A stretch of 64,000 nucleotides of DNA, from NCBI GenBank assembly GCA_964448135.1, contig CAYUVH010000049.1:62001-126000 (forward strand). The letters run 5' to 3'. Below are positions 26,161 to 34,989 of the stretch, in pieces. Position numbers and translations under genes: made by a program. This DNA comes from CAYUVH01 sp964448135. Lineage in GTDB: Bacteria; Verrucomicrobiota; Verrucomicrobiia; Limisphaerales; UBA8199. The notes under the pieces are model-generated. The model was not told where the DNA came from, did not search any database, and worked only from the letters and a program-made list of their open reading frames with translations. The number at the start of each line of letters is the position of its first letter. Position 1 is the stretch's first letter.

Positions 26161-26891
26161 GGAGCAGCAGGCTTCGCAAGAAAGTTCACCACCAGCGCGA
26201 TCAGGGCGAGTCCGGTGGGCAGCGCCAGCGATTGAAGTCCGGTGACCGCAAAGCATCCCGCTCCCAGCGCGGCACCGGCGGTAAAACCGAGAATCACCGG
26301 CAAAGTCTGCTTCGCCCGCTGTCCGGCTGCAGCCGCGCCGTCAGACCGTGGACGCAACACAACTTCGCCCAAGTCCATCATGAATCGCGTGATATTCGTG
26401 GTCATCACCGCCGTCGAGGGCACGCCTTTCAATGTGAGCTGCACCAGCGCGTTCTGCACCGCCATCGCCGCCACGCCCAACTGGCTTCCCACTGCGACCC
26501 AGCCGGCATTCGCATTCAGCGCGTGCGCGGAACTCGCGCAGAGCGCCGTGAACGCAGCGAGTAACCCAAACTGAAGAACCAACAAAGGCGTCAGCGGATT
26601 GACCTCGCGCGCTTCCAATCGAACGACGAGGAGCTTGGTGAGAAACAACACCACGATGAAAACCGGCACCGAAAGAATCAGCGCCATATCCGCCACGCCG
26701 CGACCCACGACATGCGCCGCCAGAATAACCAGGTTGCCGGTGGCATGCGCGTTGAACAAGCCGAGCCCCAAAAAGCTGATCACATCCGCCGTGCCCGCGA
26801 TCACGCTCAGCAGCGTCGGCAGCAACCAGACGTAATAGGAACTGCCGGCTTCTTTCCTGGTTCCGGCGAATTGGTGGGCAGTCTCGGACAT
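26133..26891 (-). CDS. DUF1275 (YoaK-like) inner-membrane protein
   Basis: 252 residues from ATG 26891, preceded by an AAGGGAAA ribosome-binding stretch; upstream frame is non-coding. The DUF1275 hallmark is visible: LPTLLSVIAGTADVISFLGLG, then FNAHATGNLVILAAHV, and later AVQNALVQLTLKGVPSTAVMTTNITRF. About six membrane helices are predicted. Function is unestablished for the family; members are often stress related or linked to transport. Its 3' end overlaps the SGNH hydrolase gene by 28 bp on the opposite strand. Confidence 0.88.
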   Translation of the reverse strand: MSETAHQFAGTRKEAGSSYYVWLLPTLLSVIAGTADVISFLGLGLFNAHATGNLVILAAHVVGRGVADMALILSVPVFIVVLFLTKLLVVRLEAREVNPLTPLLVLQFGLLAAFTALCASSAHALNANAGWVAVGSQLGVAAMAVQNALVQLTLKGVPSTAVMTTNITRFMMDLGEVVLRPRSDGAAAAGQRAKQTLPVILGFTAGAALGAGCFAVTGLQSLALPTGLALIALVVNFLAKPAAPQGLAAPSK

Positions 26892-27040
26892 AACGGCGAT
26901 TTCCCTTTCTAACTTGGCCGGGAACTTAGTCCAGCAAGAATGGCCAAGCCTTGGCGCGGAGGGCGGGAACGGATTTGCGCCTGGAGGGCCGCTCTCAATC
27001 TTGACAATGCATGGAAGGTGGATTAGCGAATCCTTGGTCA

Positions 27041-29752
27041 ATGTCGCGTTTGCTTCCGATTTCCGCCTTTCTGCTTTGCATCCTGGTCGTCGTTGCGCGC
27101 GGCGCCTCAGTGGACAACACCACGCTCAGCAACAAATTCCTGGTCGGTTACCAAGCTTGGCACGCCTCTGGAGGTGATGGCAAGGCCCTCAGCGGCTACG
27201 TTCATTGGAGCCACATCAACCGCGTCCAACCCTCTCCTACTGACGTCGTCATGGACATGTGGCCGGACCTTTCGGAGTTCACCGCCGGCGAACAATTCGC
27301 CACGGGCTACACGCTTGGCAACGGGCAACCGGCGAAGGCGTATTCGTGCTATCTCACCAACACCGTAGTGCGGCATTTCAAGTGGATGAAGGACTACGGC
27401 CTTGACGGCGCGGTGCTCCAGCGTTTCACCAAGGATGTTTTCACGGATGCGAGCTGGGCGGCGCTCAAGAACACGAACCTCCTGAACTGCCGGCTCGGTG
27501 CGGAGACACAGGGCCGGGTCTTTTGCCTCATGTACGACATTTCGAACGAGGACCCCGCGCTCGTGCTTTCTCATCTCCAATCCGATTGGGCGTACCTGAC
27601 CGGCACGCTCCACATGACCAACAGCACGAGTTACCTCCGGCATCGCGGCAAGCCGTTGCTGTGCCTTTGGGGTTTTGGATTTTCCGGCGGACTGACGAGC
27701 ACGCCCAGCGAGGCGCAGACGATCATCAACTTTTTCAAGACTGCGGGTTGCACCGTGCTCGGCGGTGTGCCGGCGAATTGGCGCACGCTGAACGGCGATT
27801 CGCAGACGAACACTGCCTGGACGGCGGTCTACCATTCCTTTGATGTGCTCAGCCCATGGACAGTGGGCCGTTACACGACCGAGGCACAGGCGGACAGTTT
27901 CAAGAGCAGCACGCTCGCGCCGGACCTCGCCGATTGCAAGGCCAACGGCGTGGACTATATGCCCGTCGTATTCCCGGGTTACTCCGCGCACAATCTCGGC
28001 GGGACCACCTTGAACGGGATTCCACGCAACGCCGGACGCTTCTTCTGGCGGCAGATTTACAACGCGCTCAACGCCGGGTCGTCCATGGTATACGGCGCGA
28101 TGTTCGATGAAATCGACGAGGGCACCGCGCTCTACAAGCTCGCGCCGACCACGAATGAAACGCCGGCTGCCGCATTGAGCGACCAATACCAATTTTTCGC
28201 GCTCAACGCGGACGGCTATTCTTTGCCGAGCGACTGGTATCTGCGCGTCACCGGGCAGGGGACACTTGCCACCCACGATGCGATCCCGCTCGGCGCGGCG
28301 TTGCCCATCACTCCGACCAACGGCGTGACACTCACGTCACCCAATGGCGGCCAGACCTGGAGCGCCGGCACCACCGCCAACATCACGTGGAGCACCACCG
28401 GCGTGGTGAATTACATCAACCTCGACCTGTCCACCGACAGCGGGTCCACCTTCCGCTCGTTGCTCTACAACCGCACAAATACCGGTTCCGCCACGATCAC
28501 CGTGCCGTATTATGCCTCGAGCAATTGCCTCATCCGCGTCGCCTCCACCGCAAATTCGCCGGTGGATTGGTCGGACGCGGTGTTCACGCTTCGCATCACG
28601 AACACCAATCCCAACCTCGAACTCCAGCCGCTGTGGAGCCTCGCACCCGGGAGCCGCTCCGATTTGCCCGATAGCACCGCGAACACCGCGCGCGGCCTTG
28701 CTTACAACGCGATCGCCGACGAGCTTTATCTCGTCAATGTCTCCGGACCGACGGCGAACATCCTCGACGGCACTACCGGCACAAACAAAGGCTCGTTCAA
28801 TCTCACCGGCGTCAGCGCGGGCTCATTTGTGCTCGATAAAATCGGCGTGACGGGGGACGGCGTCGTGTACGCGGCGAACGTTCAGACGAGCATCTCCGGC
28901 TCCGCGCTCTTCAAGGTTTACCGCTGGGTGAATCCAGCGACAGCTCCCACCCTGGCCTACTCCGGCACCGTCGGCTTCACGAATGGCACCCGCGTGGGCG
29001 ACCTCGTTGCCTTCCGCGGTTGCGGCACCAATACGCAAATCCTGGTAGGCGGACGCGGTGTCAGCAATGTCGCTCTGCTCACCACCACCAACGGCACGAA
29101 TTTCACCGCCCGGGCCATCGTCACCGATGCTTCACCCACGCAGATGGGCGGCGCGCTCGCTTTTGGTGCGGGCAATTCCTTCTGGGGTGCGACCAATGGT
29201 CTCCCACCCGCGCGCTTGAACTTCAATCCCATCAGCCTCGTGGCCACCACCGCACAGGCTTTCAGCGCGGCCGCTTTCTCACCCGCTTGCGGTCCGATGA
29301 ATCTCGACCCACCAAACAGCCTGCTGGCAGTGGTGAATCTGGCGGACGGGTCGGACAGTTTGAATCTCTACGACCTGTGGAATCCTTCAAACGCGCCCGT
29401 GCTGATCGCAAGCTGGACCATCCCCGGCACAACCGACAACAACTTCGGCCTGGGTGCGATTGCTTTCGGCCGCAACCGACTCTACGTGCTCGACACCAAC
29501 AACGGCCTGCGGGCTTTCAAACTCGCGTTTCCGGGAGGGCCCGCCAGCCTGAGCCCGGTGGGAAGTGCGGGAAAAGTGACCTTGGCCTGGCCCGCCTCAT
29601 CGCGCGGGTTCTTTCTGGAATCCCGCGCCAATCTTATGCCGGCGGGACAATGGCAATCCCTGTGCGACCCGGCGGCCGTCGTCGGCAGCCAGCTCGTCGT
29701 CACGCAGAGCACCGCGGGCGCGGGCGCTTATTACCGGTTGGACCGGCCGTGA
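27041..29752 (+). CDS. Large secreted GH99-like glycosidase with Ig-like and C-terminal modules
   Basis: 903 residues from ATG 27041, chosen because a signal peptide (MSRLLPISAFLLCILVVVARG) begins there. Residues about 23-416 resemble the GH71/GH99-like domain (KFLVGYQAWHASGGDGKALS, MDMWPDLSEF, then the acidic SSMVYGAMFDEIDEGTALYK). Residues about 427-520 are an Ig-like domain (LTSPNGGQTWSAGTTANITW). About 523-826 look like a beta-propeller of DUF4623 type (TARGLAYNAIADELYLVN). The last 77 residues (FFLESRANLMPAGQWQSL ending GAYYRLDRP) match a tail module frequent on secreted verrucomicrobial proteins, possibly for sorting. Target glycan unknown. The 3' end overlaps the small minus-strand gene by 22 bp. 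Confidence 0.8.
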   Translation: MSRLLPISAFLLCILVVVARGASVDNTTLSNKFLVGYQAWHASGGDGKALSGYVHWSHINRVQPSPTDVVMDMWPDLSEFTAGEQFATGYTLGNGQPAKAYSCYLTNTVVRHFKWMKDYGLDGAVLQRFTKDVFTDASWAALKNTNLLNCRLGAETQGRVFCLMYDISNEDPALVLSHLQSDWAYLTGTLHMTNSTSYLRHRGKPLLCLWGFGFSGGLTSTPSEAQTIINFFKTAGCTVLGGVPANWRTLNGDSQTNTAWTAVYHSFDVLSPWTVGRYTTEAQADSFKSSTLAPDLADCKANGVDYMPVVFPGYSAHNLGGTTLNGIPRNAGRFFWRQIYNALNAGSSMVYGAMFDEIDEGTALYKLAPTTNETPAAALSDQYQFFALNADGYSLPSDWYLRVTGQGTLATHDAIPLGAALPITPTNGVTLTSPNGGQTWSAGTTANITWSTTGVVNYINLDLSTDSGSTFRSLLYNRTNTGSATITVPYYASSNCLIRVASTANSPVDWSDAVFTLRITNTNPNLELQPLWSLAPGSRSDLPDSTANTARGLAYNAIADELYLVNVSGPTANILDGTTGTNKGSFNLTGVSAGSFVLDKIGVTGDGVVYAANVQTSISGSALFKVYRWVNPATAPTLAYSGTVGFTNGTRVGDLVAFRGCGTNTQILVGGRGVSNVALLTTTNGTNFTARAIVTDASPTQMGGALAFGAGNSFWGATNGLPPARLNFNPISLVATTAQAFSAAAFSPACGPMNLDPPNSLLAVVNLADGSDSLNLYDLWNPSNAPVLIASWTIPGTTDNNFGLGAIAFGRNRLYVLDTNNGLRAFKLAFPGGPASLSPVGSAGKVTLAWPASSRGFFLESRANLMPAGQWQSLCDPAAVVGSQLVVTQSTAGAGAYYRLDRP

Positions 29753-29979
29753 TCGGGAAAAACGACCGTCGTCTCCAGCAGTCGCTTGCCGCCGAGCAGT
29801 TGCATGGCGGGAAGGATATCCCCTTCGCGTTCGATCCAAAGCTCGGGAAAACTCGGCGTGCCGAACACTCCCTGGGTGACGGGATTTTCCCTCACCTTGC
29901 AGCGAATGCCCGCCTCGAACAACTGCTTTTTGACCTCCGTTATTTGCGCCCGGTCGCGCGTCGAAAACAACATCTTCAT
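29731..29979 (-). CDS. DUF2007-like small protein
   Basis: 82 residues from ATG 29979. It reads MKMLFSTRDRAQITEVKKQL followed by an EAGIRCKVREN turn and a C-terminal ELWIEREGDILPAMQLL, which is the ferredoxin-like pattern of DUF2007 'putative signal transducing' proteins. The frame continues upstream through the att repeat but this is not protein-like. It sits just outside the left end of the integrated element, so its promoter region (29980-30083) abuts attL. Function unknown; small soluble protein. Confidence 0.7.
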   Translation of the reverse strand: MKMLFSTRDRAQITEVKKQLFEAGIRCKVRENPVTQGVFGTPSFPELWIEREGDILPAMQLLGGKRLLETTVVFPDHGRSNR

Positions 29980-30083
29980 ACTGAATGCTCCGAGACAACT
30001 TCGGACGGGTTTGCCCTTAGTGCAACACAGGGAATCCCGGAAAAAAACACCGGGGTTTCCCCGGGTCGGATGAAGAAAAAAGC

Positions 30084-30129
30084 ATGGTGCCAGAGGAGGG
30101 AATTGAACCCCCGACCAAAGGCTTATGAG
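30084..30129. repeat. attL, 46-bp direct repeat (orphan 3' half of tRNA-Met)
   Basis: Identical over 46 bases to 40049-40094; it starts ATGGTGCCAGAGG and ends GGCTTATGAG. The copy covers the CCA end, acceptor strand, T arm and anticodon loop of tRNA-Met, but the sequence after it (GACTTCTGAC) no longer fits the tRNA, so this is the disrupted left junction. Confidence 0.92.
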
Positions 30130-30189
30130 GACTTCTGACAATACGCGTTTGGAGCAATAGGCAAAGGGCATTTAATCGATTACAAAATC

Positions 30190-30211
30190 CGGTTGCCATT
30201 TCGGTTGCCAC
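30190..30211. promoter_or_regulatory. Paired CGGTTGCCA motifs near attL (probable integrase/excisionase arm sites)
   Basis: CGGTTGCCA occurs at 30190-30198 and again at 30202-30210 (12-base spacing), 60 bp inside attL and just before the integrase gene. The same pair in the same orientation occurs at the other end (39923-39941). Paired short repeats at both ends of an integrating element are typical recombinase arm-binding sites. Confidence 0.6.
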
Positions 30212-30240
30212 GAATCGGGAATAGGTGTAAATAGGAAGCA

Positions 30241-31500
30241 ATGAATGTGAACACATTGCCCGCCCCGGAGGAAAACAAGATCGTGGCCCTGCCGACACCG
30301 CCGCGCCGGAAGGCTCGCCAGTTGAAAGAGCCGTTTCGCATCGTCGCGTTCATCAATCCGCGCACCGATACCCCTTCATGGCGCGTGACGGGCTTTAAGC
30401 GCGACGGGACACGCATCCGGGAGAATTACGCGGACCAGACGAAAGCGGAGGCTCGCAAGCTGGCGCTGGCAACCGAATGGCTTTCCGGCCATGCCGAAAC
30501 CGGGATGCAGGCCACCAAGCTTTCGCCCGACCAGGTGCGGCAGGCCGAGTCGGCCTTCCTGCTACTTGGGCCGGACAATGCCGCCGATTTGATACCCGCC
30601 GTCAATTACTGGTTGAAGCACGGCAAGGCCAACGAAGTGAAAGAATCCGAACGGCTGGACGAAGCGTTTAAGCAATTCAAAGAGTGGTTGGAAAAGACCG
30701 ATGAAATGCGCGACCTGAGCAAGGCCAACTTGCGCCGCCGCGTGAACGTGTTCACAAACTCCGTTCCGAACCATTACGTTGCCGACTTCACCCCGGATTC
30801 AATTGCCGACTACTTGGCCAAGCGGACCATTTCAGCCAAGAGCAAAGACAACGACCGCCGCGCACTCTCCCGGTTTTTCGCATGGTGCGTCGGCAAGAAA
30901 TGGCTGGCGATGAATCCGGCCCGGAAGCAGACCAAGAGCAAGCGAGCGGTGGCTGGCGAGATTGCCGTCCTGTCAGTGGACGATTGCAAAAAGCTTCTGG
31001 CGGCGGCAGAGGCGCACAAGGAAGGCGCACTCGCACCATACGTTGCGGTTTGTCTCTTTGGCGGGCTGCGACCATTTGAGGCGTCACGGTTGCAATGGAG
31101 CGCCGTAAATCTGAATGACGGCGAGATAACGCTGGAGGCGGCGCAGACCAAGACCGCCCGGCGCCGCGTGGTGAAGATTGGCAAGACGCTGGCCGCGTGG
31201 TTGAAGGCTTACAAAAATAGTCCGTTCTATCCGAAAAACTGGCGACGTGATTTCGACATCATCAAAGAGGCTGCCGGGTATCGTGGCCGCGATGATGAAA
31301 AGTTGAAAGCGTGGCCCGTGGACGTGATGAGGCACACCGCGATTTCGCATTACTTCCGTGATTGCGGCAGCTACGGCGAAACGGCGGAGCAATTCGGTAA
31401 CAGCGAGGCCATAATCAAAAACCACTACCAGGGCAAAGTGAACACGAAGGACACGCGGAAGTTTTATCGGCTCATGCCGAAGAAGGGGGACCGGAAGTGA
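30241..31500 (+). CDS. int: Tyrosine-recombinase integrase of the element
   Basis: 419 residues. An N-terminal arm/core-binding part (ADQTKAEARKLALATEWL; DEAFKQFKEWLEKTDEMR) precedes the catalytic domain. Box I Arg is R277 in GGLRPFEASRL; box II Arg is R364 in DVMRHTAISHYF; the nucleophile is probably Y396 in KNHYQGKV. Two usual residues differ: D361 where HxxR has His, and N387 (FGNSEA) where His/Trp is normal. It lies 111 bp from attL and carries out integration at tRNA-Met. Its stop overlaps the GTG of the next gene. Confidence 0.9.
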   Translation: MNVNTLPAPEENKIVALPTPPRRKARQLKEPFRIVAFINPRTDTPSWRVTGFKRDGTRIRENYADQTKAEARKLALATEWLSGHAETGMQATKLSPDQVRQAESAFLLLGPDNAADLIPAVNYWLKHGKANEVKESERLDEAFKQFKEWLEKTDEMRDLSKANLRRRVNVFTNSVPNHYVADFTPDSIADYLAKRTISAKSKDNDRRALSRFFAWCVGKKWLAMNPARKQTKSKRAVAGEIAVLSVDDCKKLLAAAEAHKEGALAPYVAVCLFGGLRPFEASRLQWSAVNLNDGEITLEAAQTKTARRRVVKIGKTLAAWLKAYKNSPFYPKNWRRDFDIIKEAAGYRGRDDEKLKAWPVDVMRHTAISHYFRDCGSYGETAEQFGNSEAIIKNHYQGKVNTKDTRKFYRLMPKKGDRK

Positions 31501-32051
31501 AATCCGCAAAGAAGGCAAACAGGCCCGAGCCATCAGGCGAAACGCTGTATGCTGTGGGGCGCGTGTTATTTCGTGCTGTAGGTTTGGCGCGTCTTTCCAA
31601 GGGATTACTCAAAGGCTCTAACAGTCAACTCGTGACGAGCGCCCTCATCCTTATTCGCACGCAGCAAATCGGAGACGGCGCTGTGGACCTGAGCCATCCA
31701 GCATTCTTGACAATGGTTAAAGAGGCGGCAGCGAAAAAAGACCAAGAGTTTTTTAAAACCATTGGCCGAGAATTATCATCCGCTCCGCTGCGAAAGGAAA
31801 ACGCAGCGAGTAAGCTGGAATGGTTTTTGATTTCCTATTGGGATGGTAGCATTGGCCGTCTTGGTCCGAATGCGCCACCGTTGAATGTATTGAACCGGGA
31901 CGCATTGGCCACCGTCTGCACGCACTACGTAAAAGGGCCAATGCTTTCGAGCGCCAAGGTTGAGAAAGCTCGCGCCCGTCTCGGTCTCGCGCCCGCAAAG
32001 GGCAAGAAGCTAAACATCATTGAGAGCGGCGGCAGGTTGAAAAGAGTTTGA
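31497..32051 (+). CDS. Element protein of unknown function downstream of integrase
   Basis: 184 residues with a GTG start at 31497 overlapping the integrase stop (GTGA), so the two are coupled. The protein is soluble and basic, with helical stretches (FRAVGLARLSKGLLKGSNSQ; PAFLTMVKEAAAKKDQEFF; KLEWFLISYWDGSIGRLGP). No motif is recognised. The base composition is clearly less GC-rich than in the flanking chromosome. A role in excision control or replication is only a guess from position. Confidence 0.7.
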   Translation: MKSAKKANRPEPSGETLYAVGRVLFRAVGLARLSKGLLKGSNSQLVTSALILIRTQQIGDGAVDLSHPAFLTMVKEAAAKKDQEFFKTIGRELSSAPLRKENAASKLEWFLISYWDGSIGRLGPNAPPLNVLNRDALATVCTHYVKGPMLSSAKVEKARARLGLAPAKGKKLNIIESGGRLKRV

Positions 32052-32112
32052 TTCGGACAAAAGTCCGTACGCGATCCTGTCCAAGATTTTGCATCCCGTT
32101 CTATCGTAAAGA

Positions 32113-32382
32113 ATGGGTGTGAAAAATATTGATTCTGGTTCAGTGAGATTAGCGACACTCGAAAAGCTAATCGAAGACACAATCCCTCTTTTCGTTTCCC
32201 CCGTTCCAACTCGCGAAACCTTGCGAGCTTGGTTTGACGAGGCGAAAATTCCCCGGTTCAAAGCCAATCCCGCCGCGAAGCGGGGAGGCGGTCCTGCGTT
32301 CTACTCCGTTGCCGGGGTTGAAAAGTTTTTCCGTTCTAGGACGATAGCCCCTGTTTGCATGCCTTCCGGGGGTGGCCGTTGA
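32113..32382 (+). CDS. Small helix-turn-helix protein (possible excisionase/regulator)
   Basis: 89 residues. The middle, PTRETLRAWFDEAKIPRFK followed by a Gly-rich turn and FYSVAGVEKFFRSR, resembles the winged-helix/MerR-like fold of excisionases and phage regulators: a recognition helix then a strand naming the binding surface. The gene follows a 61-bp gap after 32051, so it may have its own promoter. It overlaps the next gene by 4 bases (TTGA at 32379-32382). Xis function would fit a protein near int but is unproven. Confidence 0.6.
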   Translation: MGVKNIDSGSVRLATLEKLIEDTIPLFVSPVPTRETLRAWFDEAKIPRFKANPAAKRGGGPAFYSVAGVEKFFRSRTIAPVCMPSGGGR

Positions 32383-32978
32383 AACTTCAGCGCCTGCTAA
32401 CGCTTGAGGAGCGCGACCGAAAGGCCGAGCTTGAAAAGGTCGTCAATCACGGCGTCAGGACATTTGTCGAAGTGGGCAATGCCCTGCGCCAGATCCGAGA
32501 CTCGCAGCTTTACCGGCAGGAATTCAAAACGTTCCAGGAGTATTGTCAGGCCAAATGGGGATGGAACGCCAGCCGGGCGCGGCAGTTGATCGGCGCTGCC
32601 GATGTTCAGAAAAGCGTTACCACGGTAACACTGTCATCCGAACGGCAGGCCCGCGAACTGGCCCGCGTCCCTCAGGACCTCCGAGAGACTGTAATCGAGG
32701 TTGCGGCAGCGCGAGCGGAGACCGAGGACCGCGCTTTGACGGCGAGGGACATTCGTGAGGCGGCACGTCCGGCAGCGCGGATTGAAACTCCTCCCGAAAA
32801 ACTTACTTACCCGTCCACCGTCTCCTGGTGGTTGAAACTCAGGAAGAACCAGCGCGGTGATTTCGTGCGGAGTATTTTTAGAAATGGGGGCATCGTGACG
32901 GTGGAGAGCAAAGAGGAGTTGCGTTATGAGTTCGACCAGTGGCTGGAGTGCAACGTCGTGGAGGTGAGCGGTGAGTAA
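32379..32978 (+). CDS. Element DNA-binding-like protein
   Basis: About 199 residues if translation begins at TTG 32379 in the TTGA overlap; an ATG at 32355 in the same frame is the alternative. It opens with an acidic-basic helix (LTLEERDRKAELEKVVNHGV) and the segment GNALRQIRDSQLYRQEFKTF then YCQAKWGWNASRARQLIGAA, a helix-turn-helix-like pattern seen in plasmid and phage ParB/KorB-like or DUF3102-like proteins. The C-terminus has WWLKLRKNQRGDFVRSIFRN. Probably binds element DNA near the origin. Coupled upstream to the HTH gene and overlapping the next small gene. Confidence 0.6.
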   Translation: MKLQRLLTLEERDRKAELEKVVNHGVRTFVEVGNALRQIRDSQLYRQEFKTFQEYCQAKWGWNASRARQLIGAADVQKSVTTVTLSSERQARELARVPQDLRETVIEVAAARAETEDRALTARDIREAARPAARIETPPEKLTYPSTVSWWLKLRKNQRGDFVRSIFRNGGIVTVESKEELRYEFDQWLECNVVEVSGE

Positions 32979-33132
32979 GTCGCGCTATATGCGATGGAGC
33001 CGGGCCAGCGGCTCGACGCGGCGGAGAGTTGAACGAATGGTGCTGCGTGGCTGGCCAGTACTGACCCGGCGCGAACGCCGCGCACGTCGGAACCAGCCTG
33101 AGCGGATTTACTGGGAAGCGGGTGTTAATTGA
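32971..33132 (+). CDS. Small Arg-rich coupled protein (53 aa)
   Basis: A GTG at 32971 opens a 53-codon frame (SKSRYMRWSRASGSTRRRVE and so on, ending IYWEAGVN) that starts inside the stop of the upstream gene and ends overlapping the TTG of the helicase gene (TTGA, 33129-33132). It is very rich in arginine and would bind nucleic acid. The double start-stop coupling on both sides and the exact fill of the gap argue that it is real. No family is recognised. Confidence 0.5.
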   Translation: MSKSRYMRWSRASGSTRRRVERMVLRGWPVLTRRERRARRNQPERIYWEAGVN

Positions 33133-34580
33133 ACGCCGCAACCCCACCTCCACACGACGCCACCGCCGCGCAGGCAAGCTGCCACGCAAAAGAGGCGGCC
33201 GTAATCGGCACGCTGGCCAATGAATGCCCCGACCAGCTTCCGCCGAAGATAGACAAGCTGCTCCAGGCCGCCCCGGAATCATTTGACGATTTGCGTTTTG
33301 GCCGCGCCGCCGTCGCGATCCGCCAGCTTCGCGCCGAAACCAAACCCGTCGCGGTCTTCACCATCCGCGAGCACATTACCGGAATCAGCGACACGCTGTT
33401 TTTGAATGACCTGTCCGCCGTGCCGCTCGCCATAGCGGAGTACGAAGCAACCGACCTTTTGGAATCCTACCAGCGCCGACGCACGAAAACGGCTTTGAGT
33501 GATGCGGTGCAAGCCATGGAGGCCGCGCCGGAAAAGTGGGTGTCAATCGTGGAGGTTGTTCGCCACTCTCTTGACCATCTAGGCCGGGAACATGCGAACG
33601 GAGATTTGCCGCCGATTGTGGACGCCGCAGAATTTCTGGCCACGCCGTTTACCCCGTCGCGTGAAATCGTCAAAGGGCTGGCGCATGAAGGCAGCAAAGT
33701 TTCCTTGGGTGGCGCGTCAAAGAGCTTCAAAACGTGGACGCTGCTAGATATGGGTGTTTCCGTTGGCCACGGGTTGCCCTGGCTGTCATTCGACACAACC
33801 AAAAGCCGGGTGCTGTTTCTGAATTTCGAGGTTCAACCGGAGTTTTTCCAGAGCCGCATTGCCGCCGTCGCGAGGGCAAAAGGCATCGAGGTTGAACCGG
33901 GGCAAATCGAAATTTGCAATCTACGCGGACGGGCGACCAGTTACACGACGATCATTCCCAAAATCATCGAGCGCGTGAAGGGTGGCGGGCACAGCCTGAT
34001 TATTTTAGACCCCATCTACAAGCTGTATGGCAACACCGATGAAAATTCAGCCGGGGCGGTGGCGCAACTCTTGAACAGTCTTGAACGGCTCGCGACGGAA
34101 ACCGGGGCGGCCATCGCTTTCGGTGCGCACTACTCCAAGGGCAACCAGTCCGCCAAGGAATCCATTGACCGGGTTTCCGGCAGCGGCGTATTCGCTCGCG
34201 ACCCGGATTCAATTCTGAGTTTCACCAAGCACGAGGAGGATGATGCCTTCACCGTGGAGGCCACCTTGCGCAACTTCCGGCCCGTCGAGCCGTTCGTTGT
34301 CCGCTGGGAATACCCGCTCATGCGCCGGGACGATACTCTGGACGCATCCAAATTGAAGCAGGCCAAGGGCCGTCCCACCAAGCACAGCGCCGCCAAGCTG
34401 GTAGAAATTCTAAGGGGTTTTCCGGGTGGAATGAACAGCGTGAAATGGCAGCAAATGGCCCAGTCCGAAAAAGGAATTGGAAAATCCACGTTTTACGAGT
34501 TGCTTCCCGAAGCCAAGGAAATCCCCGGAGTCGAGAAAACTCAATCAGGCCAATGGATTTACAAGGCACCCCATGAATAA
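33129..34580 (+). CDS. Replication ATPase: DnaB-N-like domain plus RepA-type RecA-fold ATPase
   Basis: 483 residues from TTG 33129. Residues about 22-140 resemble the DnaB helicase N-terminal domain (KEAAVIGTLANECPDQLPPK; FGRAAVAIRQLRAETKP). From about 170 there is a RecA-fold ATPase: Walker A GGASKSFKTW at 194-203, Walker B LIILDPI with D294, and a sensor-like AIAFGAHYSKGNQ. This resembles RepA/AAA_25 replicative helicases of plasmids and satellites such as P4-like and RSF1010 types. It would unwind the element's origin during induction. It overlaps the next gene by 8 bases. Confidence 0.82.
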   Translation: MNAATPPPHDATAAQASCHAKEAAVIGTLANECPDQLPPKIDKLLQAAPESFDDLRFGRAAVAIRQLRAETKPVAVFTIREHITGISDTLFLNDLSAVPLAIAEYEATDLLESYQRRRTKTALSDAVQAMEAAPEKWVSIVEVVRHSLDHLGREHANGDLPPIVDAAEFLATPFTPSREIVKGLAHEGSKVSLGGASKSFKTWTLLDMGVSVGHGLPWLSFDTTKSRVLFLNFEVQPEFFQSRIAAVARAKGIEVEPGQIEICNLRGRATSYTTIIPKIIERVKGGGHSLIILDPIYKLYGNTDENSAGAVAQLLNSLERLATETGAAIAFGAHYSKGNQSAKESIDRVSGSGVFARDPDSILSFTKHEEDDAFTVEATLRNFRPVEPFVVRWEYPLMRRDDTLDASKLKQAKGRPTKHSAAKLVEILRGFPGGMNSVKWQQMAQSEKGIGKSTFYELLPEAKEIPGVEKTQSGQWIYKAPHE

Positions 34581-34989
34581 GAGTCAGTCCGATAATACCT
34601 TTTCGGACTTATCGGAGTCCGAGTCCGGTAACACTATAGTTACCGGACGGACCGACCAGTCCGGAAATACCCCAATCCGCCAGCGCTACACCCTCACGCT
34701 TGCCGATACCCCCGGCAACCGACTGCCCACCGAGCAACGACTACGGGCGGCACTCAAGCGGCTACTCCGCAATCACGGCTTTCGGTGTGTCGCGTGCCAG
34801 CCTGTCAGTCCAACCGTGAAGGAACTGGATGAATTGGCCGCAGACCCCAACTTACTGCCCATCGAACGCGAGGCATTGGACCGGCTGGCCAATGGGCACA
34901 AAGTGAAGACTTTGCTGCCACGGGTATCCAGACCGGGCCCACTTTCCGAAACCATACACAAACAAAATCCAAACCTATGCAAACCGTAA
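34573..34989 (+). CDS. Element protein of unknown function
   Basis: 138 residues from ATG 34573, which overlaps the helicase stop. A low-complexity Ser/Thr/Asn-rich head (QSDNTFSDLSESESGNTIVT) is followed by a basic helical part: LPTEQRLRAALKRLLRNHGF, then a pair of Cys in FRCVACQP, and ELDELAADPNLLPIEREALD. No family is recognised. The single Cys pair (C-V-A-C) could be half of a zinc site. Position after the helicase suggests a replication accessory role. Confidence 0.6.
   Translation: MNKSQSDNTFSDLSESESGNTIVTGRTDQSGNTPIRQRYTLTLADTPGNRLPTEQRLRAALKRLLRNHGFRCVACQPVSPTVKELDELAADPNLLPIEREALDRLANGHKVKTLLPRVSRPGPLSETIHKQNPNLCKP

Noticed and set aside
27107..28276. 389-residue open frame antisense to the GH99-like gene
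   Set aside because: Shadow frame; the plus-strand protein has a signal peptide and recognisable domains.
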